64,000 nucleotides of DNA from Pterois miles (taxonomy: Eukaryota; Chordata; Actinopteri; Perciformes; Scorpaenidae), in the NCBI GenBank assembly GCA_947000775.1, contig CAMQGK010000130.1, forward strand, positions 4,966,001 to 5,030,000, written 5' to 3'. Positions 32,421 through 45,179 of the stretch are shown piece after piece. A program made the position numbers and the translations under genes. The number at the start of each line of letters is the position of its first letter. Positions within the stretch are counted from its first letter, which is position 1. The notes beneath the pieces are model-generated. The model had not been told where the DNA came from. It ran no database searches and saw nothing but the letters and a program-made list of their open reading frames with translations.

Positions 32421-34140
32421 TCTAAAACAAAGTAATTGCCTGCAGCACAGTTCAGAGTCTCCTACTCTGTCTGACGCAGATCAGGCTCCAGCCAGTCAAT
32501 CATTATTCTCCACCACAACAGTGAATACCTCGCGTGGTTCAAGGAGTCAGTGAAACCTGCTGTTGACACTAGTATGTGTGGGTGCCTCTCTCTGTGAGCG
32601 TAACCATAGTTAAAGCCAAGCTGCATCGGCGTACATCTGTGCTACATGTTTAACCTGCACTTTTAGTAATCACAGAGAGGAAGTTTGGGATCATATTTGT
32701 GTGTCAGACGTAAAAGATATAGTGACAGACATCCCAGGATTCATCTGTCACTCAGGCATTTATAATTCAAAAGCAGACAGTCAGAGGTCTTGGCGGGGTC
32801 TGCATGCAAAGAGAGATGAATTTTTATTATTATCGATTGACTTGTTCATTTTGTCTCTGTGTGAGTGTGAGCCTCTGAGTAGCTGTATATGTGCATGACC
32901 ATAATAGGTGTTTATGTGTGAACTACTAACGGTTTGTAGTAAGCGAGCAACCTCTATGAGAGAAGGTCCTGCTCTGATTTTCTAATATCTGCCGGTTGGA
33001 CTAAAGTGCTATAAGAATGTTATTGCTCTGCAATTTGATACCCGCATCCATTTCTGCTGACGGAGAGAAAGCACGGCAGGGAAAGATAGAGACAGGAAAA
33101 ATGAACGGGTGTGAAAGCGACAGAGTTAGAAGTCAGTTAAGCCATTTATTCAAGCCACGCCGTAGAGGGGAAGACGATCTCTTTTTCGAGGTAAGACCCC
33201 GAGCCAAGGAAGCAGCAGATGAAAACCAAGGTGGTAAATCCTCTCAGTATCCTAAAGGGAGCGTTCACGCTTGGGGTGAAAGAGACCGAGGAACGTAAAT
33301 CCAAGCGAAAGCTGTGGTCTCATATGGATTTCTCCAATTTAATCTGGCTTCAATCGTGATCGGGAGGGGAGATGTAAAGAAGGTGGGAGTGCTCCCAACT
33401 TGTCAATAACAGTTCACCTGTGAGGAAACATGATGATGATGTCAGGGATGGTCTGAAGTGCACATAGAGGACTGGATGGCTTTAAATTTCAAAACGCCAT
33501 GTAAACATAATATGAAAATGTCAACACTGCAAAGGAGAATGCAATAAAGCAGGCTATCGTCATTTTGTAGTGGGTGGTAAATTTGAGGTGCTGCCACCTT
33601 TTGAGGCAATGGTTTTGCAGCACTTTCTGCAGACAACTGTCATTTGTTCAACATCCTCTGTGCGATACGCAAACTTCTGCCAGACGACGGATCCGCTGCT
33701 GTTTCTTTTTGGAACCAATTCGTCCGCCTCCATCTTCCATTACCGTTCTCGCTACTGTACTTGTGTTGCCGGTCCAGTTCTTTCGCTCTCTCCGGGTCCT
33801 TCTCTCTTCGCTGCTTCCCTCCAAATCCAAAACCACTCGCCTGGCATAGTGGTCTGGATGGGCGTGGAGTATGTGATGTATGTGTGTGTCTGTGAGAGGG
33901 AGTAGTAGGAGAGAGGGAAAGAAGCCAATGCCAAAAAAAACATAGTTGATATTTGCGATCTAGTCATTTTACGCACCGCGTGTGGGACAAGCTGCAATAC
34001 TTTGACTATATTCGATGTATTGGCCTCCCCTACTCTAGACCCTTGTGGATACAGCAACCATGAATCAAGCTCAACTTCACCTTTATATACATATAATATA
34101 GACATTAAAGGTTATTTTTAGTGACCTGTCTCAACAGTTT
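32421..34140. other. Unassigned sequence
   Basis: No recognised dispersed repeat. Around 33.57-33.90 kb three plus-strand frames and one minus-strand frame overlap in all phases, which is a property of low-stop composition, not of a gene. Confidence 0.35.
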
Positions 34141-34816
34141 ATCCATTATTTAACTATTTCAATCATTTGCAATCATTTTAGCTAACTGTAGCTAACTGTG
34201 CTAGCTTGCTAACTACTATGCTTTCAATCACAAGTGTTCAGGTGCTTATTTCCATTTACTTATTTATTTATTTTTTTCAAATCAGCTGAGGTGCAATTTT
34301 TCCACATACCCGCTGGAAACTGCAGAGGTACGTCCTGGGATACGAGTACCCTGTGCCCAGTGGTACCCAGTAGGGAATCACTATAAGATAGCAACACAAC
34401 TGATGGTAGAAGAGAGGAGTGAGGAAGCAGTGAGGAGTGATGTGCGGGGATGACAGGAGGAGAGTTGTTTTCGGATTTACAGACCTAGCTGCTGTATGCT
34501 GCTGTCAGAGAGAGCGAGCAGCAGAGGGAGGCCTAATTAACACACAGAGCACCAGCATCCTCATACAGAGTGAGTAAATGTGATCCAGCAGCATTATCAC
34601 GCTGCCGTAACACCCCCGATCCAACCTGAATCCGTCTCTGCTGAGCTGATACGCCTTTTCCCCCCGAAAACGTCTGAGGTCATGACTCACTGCTCACTCC
34701 TTCTGAATGTACAGCAACATCTCCTGCCAAGCAAAGGCTCCACGAGGCACATCATCATCATCAGACCTATTTCTGTTGAATGCATTATATCCACAGGGGT
34801 TGCACTTTGCAGATAT
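34141..34816. other. Unassigned, partly repeat-like sequence
   Basis: TTTTAGCTAACTGTAGCTAA near 34176 and TTATTTATTTATTTTTT near 34260 are low-complexity. CCAGTGGTACCCAGTAGGGA near 34358 has a repeat-like look but no partner in the window. Confidence 0.3.
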
Positions 34817-34846
34817 ATCATCATCATCATCATCATCATCATCATC
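34817..34846. repeat. (ATC)n microsatellite
   Basis: Ten ATC triplets, uninterrupted. The same triplet dominates at 13.90 kb and in a short run at 34751-34762. Confidence 0.95.
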
Positions 34847-37010
34847 TCAATCATGCAGTAGTGATTCAGTATAATTTACTTAATTTAATTCAGTGATTTA
34901 AATTATTTCTCAGGTGCCTCTTTTTAATAATAACTTGATTAATGATATTATGAAGCATTTGTATGAGTAGTTGTGAAAAATTCCTTTAATTTAAAAAAAA
35001 ATAAACAAAAAAAGGTAAATTAAATATGCCCAAAAGCCAAACTCAGGGCACGATAGTGGAAACATAACTGTAAAATCATTTTTGGCTTTTTACACATACT
35101 GCACATGCACACACTTTAATTTTGAGTATTTTCATGCATTTAAAAGGTCAGTCCCCCTTAAAAAAACAACAACAAGGCTTTTAGTGAAGAAAACGGAGTA
35201 CACAGTGTCAGTCCTACTCCATTTATGCAAGAAAAAAGGGCTCGGATACAGAGGTGACCACAGGGAGGAAGAAAGAGCTGGAAAAAAAAGGCTGGGACTA
35301 AAAAATGTCACTGTGAATGGGAGCAGTTAAATATGCCATTTGGTTGGCCATGTTTTTTTCCTGAAGCAACTATGGGCAACATGCTGAGTGCATATTTCTC
35401 TTTTGGCTCTCAGGGACATGTGTGCTTCCAGAGGCTCGAGTCTGAGAAAGTACCTTAATACTTCCTGTCCTGACTGTTATAAAAAAGGCTATTTCGCTCT
35501 CCTGTTGAACTAGAAAGGTGCAACCACGCCATTCCCCTAAAAAAGTCAAAATGCTGAATGCCGTTTTGCAAATTGTCATTACCTTATTTGCATGAAATTG
35601 CAAACTTTTCCTGGCATGGTACACTGTGTCCTTAATTTACCCTAGTCCAAAAAAGGAGCAGCAGTAAGCTGGCTGTGAAAAATCGCAACAGACTGTAAGT
35701 CTGGGATTAAGAGCATGTTATGGCATTTGGTTGTGTAATTGGCCCTCAAAAGGAACAGGCTACAAAGTGGAAATTTTAAATATTTGCATGTTAGCCAGGA
35801 GTTATGGCAGAGGAGAACGGCAGCAGTTCAGCCAGCAGCTGGCCGACAGGCGAGACTCAAACACTGTTGTGTCCCTGCTTGCCGCTGCCCCGTTTCTGGG
35901 CATCGGCGTCACCTTGGATGACACGCTGGCCAAAAATACGAGTCCACTCCCCCTGTTTTTCTGTGATTGTGCCCTACAGTGAATGCTCATTAGCATTTCT
36001 CCCCCTTACAATAACTGGCCCGCAGTGTACCCATCTGTTGACTGAATTTGTGAAGCCAGGTGTGCATGTACGCATTTGTTTGCTCCTTTTATTTGGAAGC
36101 AAATTGTGTTATTAATGCTAATTTGCACTGTGATGTCAGCCACAGTCGCAGCTTGTAATCGCTCACCCACACACGAGCGCACATACTGAAAACCTCAATG
36201 GCACTTCGACCAGCTCTTCATGTCAGCGATCATTTTGTAAGGAGTAGGTGGCAGTATTTTTTAAAGTGGTGGGTATCTCATTTTGGATGGTAACACCTTA
36301 CAGCCTCTCTCCTATAAACCTCTACTACATAGGGGCCCCTGGCGGAGCCGGGTTAAGGCTCAGGTGCAGCTGGTTTTACAGGCACCGTGCCCATGAACGT
36401 GAACAGCTAATGTCATAGCTGTCGACTGAGAGGGGTTTTTTGATTTTAGGAGGTAAAAGAACTGGACATCAGAGGCAGAAACACTACATTATATAGTGTT
36501 ATAGGTCATATTGAGTCTTCTTTAATTAATTTAATCAATAATGTGACACCTGCATGTGAGATTGAACCCATATCTCACTTGTTGCATCACATGTTGCCTG
36601 CTGAGCTAATAAGAGCGGCTCACTGGGGGTGAATGGGACAAATTGTACGATACTTAGCCAATTACCGCTGTTCAATAATGTAAACACATGGAGACCCTGC
36701 CTTTTTAAACCCACCCGTATTGCTCCTACAGCAAATGGGGGCCGTGTACAGGAACAATGACTGGAAATCAATGCTCTGTTTGTTCTGGATGGCAGTTTCC
36801 ACCTGCCTGTGTAGTGTCTTTTATTTCCCTATTAGAAGAGAAGCAGCGTGTTGTGTCATTTGCACTTACATTGTGAGAGAGAAGCGTATTGATTATGTGT
36901 ACGGAGGTGCACACAACGTTCCAGCAAGACGGATGGAAAAACAGGTTAAATGCTTATTATTTATTAATGCAAGTTTGTTACACTGAGAGGGATTTGCCTG
37001 GCTATAGAAA
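34847..37010. other. Unassigned sequence with candidate conserved blocks
   Basis: The stretch 35.97-36.24 kb (AATGCTCATTAGCATTTCTC near 35982, ATTAATGCTAATTTGCACTG near 36111) is unique and motif-rich. Overlapping frames at 35.73-36.12 kb in all three plus phases have no family signature. No repeat recognised. Confidence 0.3.
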
Positions 37011-37262
37011 CTTAAGTAAAAGTACAGAAGAGGTATCATCAGCGAAAAGTACTTAAAGTATCAAAACTACTTGTTCTGCAGAAAAAAATGTTTTTATATA
37101 TGGCGTTATTGGATTGTTAATAATGATGCAACAATGTGCAAGTAGAATTTTGCAGTTGTAGCTGCTTGAGGTGGAGCTAGTTTACCTACTGTATACAGCT
37201 CAGCTGTCCAGTGGTTTCCAACCTCAGGGTCTGGCCCCTCCAAAGGGTCACAAGATAATTCT
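37011..37262 (+). repeat. Family A repeat plus adjacent dispersed fragment
   Basis: CTTAAGTAAAAGTACAGAAG, AAAGTACTTAAAGTATCAAA, ACTTGTTCTGCAGAAAAAAA and TGCTTGAGGTGGAGCTAGTT are in family order. At 37206 it passes into AGTGGTTTCCAACCTCAGGG and CAAAGGGTCACAAGATAAT, a separate common fish repeat. Confidence 0.65.
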
Positions 37263-37954
37263 GATCAGTGGGAGAGAAAGAAGAAACAAGACTCCAAACT
37301 GAGTATATATCTGGAGTGTGGTCAGTCTGTGAATTTGTCAGTGGTCATGTCTATAATGTTAAATCCAGCAGTACATGTCTGGTGAAAACTCTCGAGGACG
37401 CTCTGCTCCACTCAGCTGGCATTCCCTATTGTGGAATGCACCTGATTGGTCGCTGGTTTTCTGCTTGCTTTTTCAAACAGGAAACAACACGGCAGCCTGC
37501 TCGTAAACTTTGCTATTCCACCTAAACAAGCCACCAAAATCTACTTCTGAAAATATTTTAACATTTTAAGAAATAGGCGATGGCACTACTGAATCTCCAA
37601 GATCACCAAGTTTGACAGCTTGGTCCAAGTTTTGTGAGCCGGACGCGTCGTGCTGGACATTTGCATAAAGGGCTGTTCCCGTCTTTTCCTTTTAAAAGAG
37701 TAACAGCTAATGAGGAAACTCCAACTCTCGGCATACCAATCGTGTAACTTCATCACTCACTCGGTGACAGACTTTGTAGGGCTGGCCAAACCCTCACAGG
37801 TTCTGCATTTCGCATTAAAAATATGCTCAAATCATAACATTGCAAACTGCAGCCCAACAGGCAACAACAGCTGTGTCAGTGTGCTGACTTGACCATGACT
37901 TGATCCAGACTGACTGTGATTATCATAAAGTGGGCATGTCTGTACAGGGGAGAC
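37263..37954. other. Unassigned sequence
   Basis: No recognised feature; frames at 37268-37525 and 37710-37892 lack any signature. Confidence 0.35.
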
Positions 37955-38215
37955 TGGTGGGGACCCAGAGAACCCATTTACATCCACATATCTGGAGGTC
38001 AGAGGTCAACGGATCCCTTTGAAAATGGTGATGACAGTTTGTCTTCGCCAAAGTTTAGCACAACTTTACAACAGTATTCAACCTTCTTCACGAAAAGCTT
38101 GTATGACATAGTTGGATCTAGTTTCATAAGACGTTCACTCTATCTTTAAAACTGAGGCCACTACAAACTAAAAATTGCAAGTTGCGTTAAGGAAATCAGC
38201 AGCGTTAATAATGAA
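37955..38215 (+). repeat. Family E dispersed repeat, copy 2
   Basis: CACATATCTGGAGGTCAGAG, CTTCGCCAAAGTTTAGCACA, TTGTATGACATAGTTGG, AAACTGAGGCCACTACAAAC and AAATTGCAAGTTGCGTTAAG follow the family order. It overlaps the last third of copy 1 and extends past it. Confidence 0.65.
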
Positions 38216-38385
38216 TCTGAAAATGAAGTTTGTTTTGTGTAAAATCTTAATCTGAAAGTAAACAATAAGTCATAGCAATAGTTGTAACAATGGGAAAATT
38301 CAACAGTTTTAGTTTATATTAAAAGTACAAGTACCTCAAATCTATGCTCAGATACAATACACTGCTTTTTGAGAATATATACGTC
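38216..38385 (+). repeat. Family A terminal fragment
   Basis: TTAAAAGTACAAGTACCTCA at about 38318 and the following AGATACAATACACTG match the end of family A. Confidence 0.5.
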
Positions 38386-39332
38386 GGGGCAACCATAGCT
38401 GTGATGGGAGACGTGGCGGGAACCCTATGAGCTGCAGCACACTAGGCTGTTAGTATGAGCAAGCAGTAGAGGAGACTGATAGGTATGAATGACAGCAGAC
38501 TGTGGCAGAGTATATCCACACTTTTCAAAAAGTTTTCTGTAAGGAAGTGTACATTTTGACATCTCATCCTGTTACTATGTTTGGTGGCTTTTGGACTACA
38601 GATGAGTCTACTTGCCAGAGACAGAAAGAAGTAATCACAGCAAAAGTCTCTCCCATTCACAGACATCTATCCTGCATTGTTAGCAAAGACACGTTATTGT
38701 AGTGCAAAAAATGATGCAGCAAAAATTCAGGGTAGATGTTGGCCTCCTCTCAAGGTATTTTATCCTTGGTGGCTCTTTTGTAGGTAATGGCAATTTTAAA
38801 AATAACTATATATATCACAGAAGAGGAGCCTGGTTTCACAACTTTTAATTTGTGAAATGTAATGAGCAAATCAATCACAGGCATCAGAAGCTGTCAGCAA
38901 TGAAATGAACTACTGTATTATTAGTTATTTAGATTATTTTTGGTGTGTGTGCTCTTCATAAAATAGCACTTTTCTCTTGAATATTCAGTTTTGAAGTGAC
39001 CACTTCACAGGTAGTATCTTATGGTGACAGGACTTTAAAAATGCATTCACAACACACATGCGTATACAAGTGTATCCTCTCACCGGTACTCGCGTACATA
39101 TCTAAGCTCACACTAGCATACATTCGTCATCCCGCCGCTCATCTCTATTCCCCTGGCTGTCCAGTCTTGTCCAGGTTGGTCGTCAGGAGAGTGGAGGCAG
39201 GCTGAACCTGTCCGCTCTGCTTACTATCATCGTCTGGCAGCAAACCTACAGGGTCAACACACAACTTCACTTCCTCTCAAATGCCTCGGCGGGGCTTGAT
39301 TGATCCTCCCTGGCACCATAGAGGCCAGTGGA
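38386..39332. other. Unassigned sequence
   Basis: No recognised repeat or coding signature. Confidence 0.35.
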
Positions 39333-39356
39333 AGGGGGAGGAGGAGGAGGAGGCGG
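39333..39356. repeat. (GGA)n short run
   Basis: GGGGGAGGAGGAGGAGGAGG followed by CGGGGC. It explains the Arg-rich part of the frame at 39300-39677. Confidence 0.85.
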
Positions 39357-39669
39357 GGCTGCAATCCTTTGCAGATCTGGCACCAGACTGGGGTCAGATT
39401 GCTATCGGGAATGGATTCAGTTAGGAGTGATGGATTGATAGATGTGTTCGGATTTGGAAATGGAAGAATTATGAGCACTTGGTTGCCCTCTAAGGATTGG
39501 TGCATGGTAAGAGCCTCCAATCAAATATATCAACCTGAACTCTTAGGAAGGTGTATTAATAGCACATTACAAGGACATTCAGCGTGTCTTGAAAACACAT
39601 TTGTGCCTTTTTCATCCTTATGCCTATTTTGTCATTTTTTACGCCACGCAAAAAAATACAGTAAAGGCT
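39357..39669. other. Unassigned sequence
   Basis: The 125-codon plus-strand frame at 39300-39677 begins in the GGA run and has no recognisable domain. No gene called. Confidence 0.35.
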
Positions 39670-39838
39670 GCAGTTAGGTTTAGGCAAACTGCCACTTAGT
39701 TCAGTTTAGTTAAGACATCCTGGTTGGCTTTAAGATAAGTGTGCAACATAAGCAAAATATGTATGTTAACAACCTAACAGAGGTATGAACACATCACAAA
39801 TGTCACTAAAAAACCCGTCACAAACATGAAGGTAACTT
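39670..39838 (+). repeat. Family B element, left part
   Basis: TTAGGTTTAGGCAAACTGCC, then GGTTGGCTTTAAGATAAGTG and CACAAACATGAAGGTAACTT, colinear with the 3.2-kb copy. The element stops at about 39838 and resumes at 40259 after the antisense LINE piece. Confidence 0.65.
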
Positions 39839-40258
39839 TTTGACAGCACACGGCAGCAACAGAGCACTGCCAGAAAGTGCAAAAGGACAAGATTAGAAAA
39901 ACAAGCTAAAAATAAAAGGTATAAAGCATAAGAGTAAAAGTAATAGTGCAGTATAAGATAATTATTTGGTTTATTGAAAGGCAGCAGATTTTACACAACT
40001 AAGAGTTGGAGCGGTCCTGCAGGTTTCTGGGAGCTTGCTCTAAATATTTGGTGCATAAAATTGAATGCTGCTTCTGCATGTTTAGTTTTGAGTCTGGGGA
40101 CACTGAGCAGACCTGATCCAGATGACCTGAGAGGTCTGGATGGTTCATAACGTAGCAGAAGATCAGTGATGTATTGAAGCCACTGTAGAGACCTCAGAAC
40201 TGGGCTGATATGATCCACTTTCTTGTCTTAGTGAGGACTCTAGCAGCAGCGGTCTGAC
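39839..40258 (-). pseudogene. LINE reverse transcriptase C-terminal remnant, antisense
   Basis: The minus strand encodes a protein with D-H-I-S-P-V-L-R-S-L near 40200, then L-L-L-R-Y-E-P-S-R-P-L-R-S-S-G-S-G-L-L and S-V-P-R near 40080-40145, a pattern I know from the end of the ORF2 polyprotein of non-LTR elements of the CR1/L2/Rex-like group in fish. The stretch that should join the two (K-A-L-N-G-L type) is deleted. Upstream V-L-T-K-T-R-K is out of frame with V-D-H-I by a one-base loss. About 3% of a full ORF2 remains or less in recognisable form. Dead. Confidence 0.8.
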
Positions 40259-40340
40259 TCACATCCCACCCATCATACGCAGTCTTTCTCACGTTTTTAT
40301 TCTACGTCACTCGCTCTGAAGGTAGCACATCTACTGAAAT
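40259..40340 (+). repeat. Family B element, right part
   Basis: CACATCCCACCCATCATACG, CAGTCTTTCTCACGTTTTTA and CGTCACTCGCTCTGAAGGTA match 53610-53690 (CCACCTCCCACCCACCATAA, CAGCCTTTCTCACTTTTAAT, GTCACTAACTCTGAGCGTAG). Confidence 0.7.
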
Positions 40341-41690
40341 GACACGGCAAAAGTAAGAAAAGCGTTCCTATTGCAAGTTAAATGACCGTGATGAAAGTAT
40401 GCAAACCACTTTGCCTTTCATATCCCGGTAAAGAAAGCCAGTAAATGTATTTTTATATCCTAAATAGAAGCCAAAATAATACAAAAATGTTTTGTTGTTG
40501 GGTTGAAAATGCAAGCCACATAATATTATTCAGCCATTTTTGGCATTTGGAACTTAAGTAAGAAGCATCTCCAATATTTTTGGCTGTTGGCATTAAAATT
40601 CACGAACCTCCTCCTTCATGCCTCTGATCAGCCCTGGCAGCAGCCACGGCAATCCATTGCTGCATGTCTCAGTGAGATGCTTAATGAGTGGGATCAGTCA
40701 ACGGCGACTGGCAGCCACTCACAAGTTGGGTACAATGGCAGCCGTTGGTATGTGTTAATGCTAAAAACCAGAGATTCATGTCGGGAAGAAAATGTGTGTG
40801 ATTGCTTTGCATATTGATTTATTTTTGGGTGACTTTATATATATAATATTAGAATAGTGACATAATTAATACAGGGTGTTTAGTATTATTTACAGCTGCT
40901 GATATGAATACAATGGAAGTGAATGGGCCTCCATAGAATTTATAGTATATTGTTACTCATAAACTATACATTTCATTATAATTAGCTTATGTGCCATTAA
41001 TCAGAGTACAATGATATGCATTTTGAAATATCAATGGATTTTCTTAATATATACAGTGGCTGAGATAAAATTATTATTATTAGATAAAATGTCTAGCTTA
41101 TTTATTGTTAAGTCTTTCTGAAAATTTAACATATTAATCGCTTTGTAACATTAAAACTGTAGGAGGAGATCAAATAAAAGGTCTTTAAAACAAGTGTATT
41201 TTGTTTTTTCATTAAATATACAATTTATGAAAACACAGCTAACTGCATAAAGTGATGCCCATATATGGTATATGTACATACTAGAATCAGTTAACATGAT
41301 AATAAGGATTTGCTTTAAAGCATTAACAATATGACAATATTGAATGTGTTTTGTGTTGTTAATTAATTTCCAATAATAAATATATATATACATTTGCATA
41401 AAGCAGCATATTTGTCCACTCCCATTAATTGTGATTAAATATTGAGAGATTGACTAATTGCCTTAATTAGAAGATATCACTATGTTATGTTTGGACCAAA
41501 GCTTTGCTATTTTAATGTTTCAGGTTTTCGGGGTAACTTTAAAGCAGATTGAGGATGACAGAATCTAAATTCATAGCACATGCTTCCATCGTTGGTGTGC
41601 ATTCACAACACCTGGAGGGAGAGTAATACAGTAGCATGTAAAAACATTCTGGCGCTACATGCTGACATGCAACATGCACACTGCTCTGTC
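40341..41690. other. AT-rich unassigned sequence
   Basis: Very AT-rich between 40.81 and 41.45 kb, with ATATATATA runs near 41385. No repeat or gene recognised. Confidence 0.4.
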
Positions 41691-43430
41691 AGTTCCAGCG
41701 CAACCGCATAATTTAATTTGTGACATTTGGTCACATTTGCCCACAAGGGACAGTTTCCAATCGCGCTTTTCCATATTTGGTCTGCTGGTGCTCCACGTTT
41801 AAGGTCCTTTGCGAGGTCAACTAATCCGCCGTTGGCACTCCAACATCAGCCAGGAGCTGTCAGCTCGGCCTGGAAGTTCACATGAATCAAAGTCAAGATG
41901 GCAGGATGGGCAGAGAGGTGGACTCATTAAATGTGAGGAACTTGTGACCTCCCTCGCTGACACACACCTGTATCAGGTCTATATCAGCACTTCCAAACAT
42001 CATGGGATGCTCCGAAGGGATGTGGCTGGAGTCGCCCTTAGTGGACAGGTCGACTGCAAATCCAGAGGGCCGGTCCACCTCTGACACTGGAGTGGCGAGC
42101 ACCTTTGGGAGAGGCTTCAGGGCCTTTTATGATAGAGAGGGAGTTGGACAGTCTCCAGAAAGAAAGCTGAGGGGTTCCAGTCATCAAATGGTGTCTTCAT
42201 CCACAGACAACAAAATATACAACGGCCTCAATACACTCGACAATGTATTGTGAGGTCCAGATAAGGCTGAGGATCACTGAATTGCACGTTCCCTGCATTG
42301 ATACAGCTTAATTGTAGAAAAAAAGTTTTAAAAAAGGACCCAGATAGGAACTTTGTCACCCATTGATTGTGTTTCCTGAGTGACTGATGAGTGCCTCATC
42401 ATTCCTCACACTCTCCCAGCCTGAAAGCAGCCCACAATGACAACCCAAACAATGTGAATCAGGGGATGGAGCAACAGAGCATCATTAGTACACTGTTGCC
42501 ATGGAGCCTGTGTTGTTAAAAGTAGTACCTACAGTTGTTACATCCATAGGAGCTGGTAAAATAACAAAGACTTACTTTTTTGTCCCCCGATGCAGCAATC
42601 CGACTAAAGCTAACGCGTCAAGAATAGAAAGTAAAACTTTATGAATAGAGCATTTTAGGAGGCATAACTTGCTCTTGCTGCACTGTTGCACTAGCCTGGA
42701 TCCAGCCCTGAGAAGCATTCATTTTAGGTATCTTCGTATCTGCTCATTAACCACGTTATCGTTTGAATTTGTCTTTGGGGCTGCCTCCCCCTGTCGAATT
42801 CATTGTCATCACCACTGATGGCAGGGTTGTTTGCAAGCTATCACGCTGCCAGAGCCTCTTTTGCTTATGGTGCCGTGTGAACGCAGGCAACCGGCGTCCA
42901 GACCACAAATTAGCAAGTCTTTTCACAACATTTGATGCCTGTGTGCTCAAAGTGCCACAAACCACTGAAACCACCGCCAGATCTCTGAATCATAAAAATG
43001 TAGTCATCGTGCAGCAATTGAGGGAATGTGAGAGAGAAAGATTCATGGGGATGGATGCAGACAACTGCTGCTAAATTGTTACCCCAAACGAAATAAAATA
43101 AACGCTGTATCCAGTAAACCACTGAAGTAGTGGCTTATTGCACAGAAATGGTTTATAATGTAACATATGCCAACAATGCAATAAAAATAAATGTGACTAC
43201 AGCCCCTAATACCATTATGGTATAATGAAGCATCATCTTGGATACTGTATGCTGATAGGGAAAGAAAGAAATGCGTCTATTTTCTAACAATAGTGTGAAT
43301 GCCATCAATGCAAAATATTCACTGTCAACATATTTAATTTAACACTTGTTTATAGATAAGGGACGTTTGTGGTCTTGGTTAAATACTGAAAAAGTCCTGG
43401 CTTACTTGAAGTACTAGACAGTATAAGCTT
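41691..43430. other. Unassigned sequence
   Basis: Mixed-composition unique DNA. Overlapping plus and minus frames at 41809-42253 and 42756-43122 have no family signature. Confidence 0.35.
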
Positions 43431-43650
43431 TTAGCCATGCTAGTGCTGTGGCTGTAGGGATGTTAGTTCAGCTCAAATTAGCAAATGTTACCATGGTTAC
43501 ACACTAAGCGACCATGTAAATGGTAAACATTATACCTGCTAAACATCTTCAGAATTTTGAGCAAATTAGCGTTCAATCATTTGCATTGAGCTCAAAGCAC
43601 CACTGCGCTTACAGAGCTGTTAGCGCTAGTCTTAGCCATGTTCAGTGTTT
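43431..43650 (+). repeat. Family C-like fragment
   Basis: TTAGCCATGCTAGTGCTGTG, GCTCAAATTAGCAAATG and GAGCTCAAAGCACCACTGCG are C-family vocabulary. The copy is diverged and its limits are uncertain. Confidence 0.45.
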
Positions 43651-44255
43651 ACAGGAATGAAACTAAAAATTCCCCCTAATATGAAAGAAAGGATACCTTA
43701 AAATAACACAGTTCCACTTACAAATGAAAAGCTGAAAAGTACTCTCTCCGTTACATTATGCTGGCTAATGTTTGGCTAATATAGATTTGGCTGCATTACA
43801 AACATGGAGTCACTTCTCTGACTTGTGTGCCACTGTTTTTGTGCTAACCACAGTTGTTACAGAGTCTTTAACAATTAGTTTTAGTAGCTTAAAGCTAACA
43901 AAAAAACAAAATGAGGAATTCATTCATATGATGCCTTCAAATGGAACTCGGGAACTCATGTTACCGACATGGGAAGTTGTAGGCCAGTTAGCCACAGTGG
44001 CTAACAGTTTAGTAAGCTAGCAAGGGGGGTAACATGATGCAGGAAATGTAGCTTTCAAAAACTTTCCACTTACGAGGTTATGAGGGGGGTGTTCATATGG
44101 GCTGAACTCATAAACACGGTAAACACAACCCCATTTGAAGGCACCAATATTACTTTTCCTCTAAAAACTATAAGGATGTAGGATGCAGGGTTCTGCTTTG
44201 CTAATACAGCTTGTTAAAATGTTAAATGGTGCTAAAAGTGAGATTGGGAGTATTT
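43651..44255. repeat. Foldback repeat with GATGCCTTCAAATGG arms
   Basis: GATGCCTTCAAATGG at 43930-43944 faces its inverted partner at about 44131-44144 (CCATTTGAAGGCAC), with a loop of roughly 190 bases. I recall the GCCTTCAAATGGAACTCGGG phrase from fish repeats. Confidence 0.45.
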
Positions 44256-44345
44256 CATTACTTCCCTATATCTTTACAAAGCCAATAGTTGTGTGCTGCT
44301 ATATTAATGATCTGAATATCTTATAGAGCACCTTTAATATTTTAT
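44256..44345 (+). mobile_element. Half copy of the 7.1-kb foldback element
   Basis: CAATAGTTGTGTGCTGCTAT, TTAATGATCTGAATATCTTA and AGAGCACCTTTAATAT align with 7410-7475. Only the right half is present. Confidence 0.65.
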
Positions 44346-45179
44346 CATGCATAGGTAAGTTGTCTGTAGCATTTACCATCTGAGTCTAAAAAAGTGAGTG
44401 TCGCTAATGAAAAATAGTGTCATCCCATCTTCGCTCAGGAAACAGCACTTGCTGTTAATTAACCCTTGCACTTGTTAAATCACTTTAACTCCTTCACATA
44501 GTGGTTCAGTTATGAACTGGACATTATGTTGATTGTACATATGGATTATTAGAGGTATGTCAGCTTACACAAACACACAGTCTGTTATCGTAAAGTCTGT
44601 GCAGTGAAGGCTGGCCTTCAACACGCTCCCATACACCCACATGCTTTGAAGAGGAACTTCAGCTCAGTGGATTGACTTCAGATAGACAGTGGGTGCAACA
44701 GAGATCACACACACACAAAAAAAATGAAATATTTCAAATAATGTTGTTTTTTTTTTCATCGTTTCATCCTGCTTTTAAAAAAGAAATACCGCAATTTATC
44801 TGACAGAGACGGTAAAAATGATGAAAGCCAGGAACACACAGTCATATTGACATGACCTACATTCTGAATCATCTAATGCCGACAAATTCACTCTGACAGC
44901 GCTATTTAAAGTATCACAGCATTGACTCCTTGCCCGCTTGTGATTGCACTCGCTGCTATTGTCCTCAGTGATGATGATAATGCCAGCTTGAGAGGAGAGT
45001 GTCGTAAAAAAAAGAAAAAGATGAGTACAGTTACACACACTGCATTTGCTTTTATTGCTCACACGCTTGCATCTTGCTCATTCTCCCCACTGTATCAACT
45101 CTTAGTCAAAGACACAAGCTAATAAGGTTGCAGGAGACATTTTAATGATGATTGCTTTTTCAGCCATACTAGAGGCAAG
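44346..45179. other. Unassigned sequence
   Basis: Short CA run at 44706-44717, A- and T-runs at 44717-44758. Otherwise nothing recognised. Confidence 0.35.

Noticed and set aside
33570..34105. Four frames covering all phases on both strands
   Set aside because: A low-stop stretch; mutual overlap excludes most, and none has a signature.
41809..42253. Overlapping plus and minus frames of 69-91 codons
   Set aside because: No protein signature; opposed frames over the same DNA.
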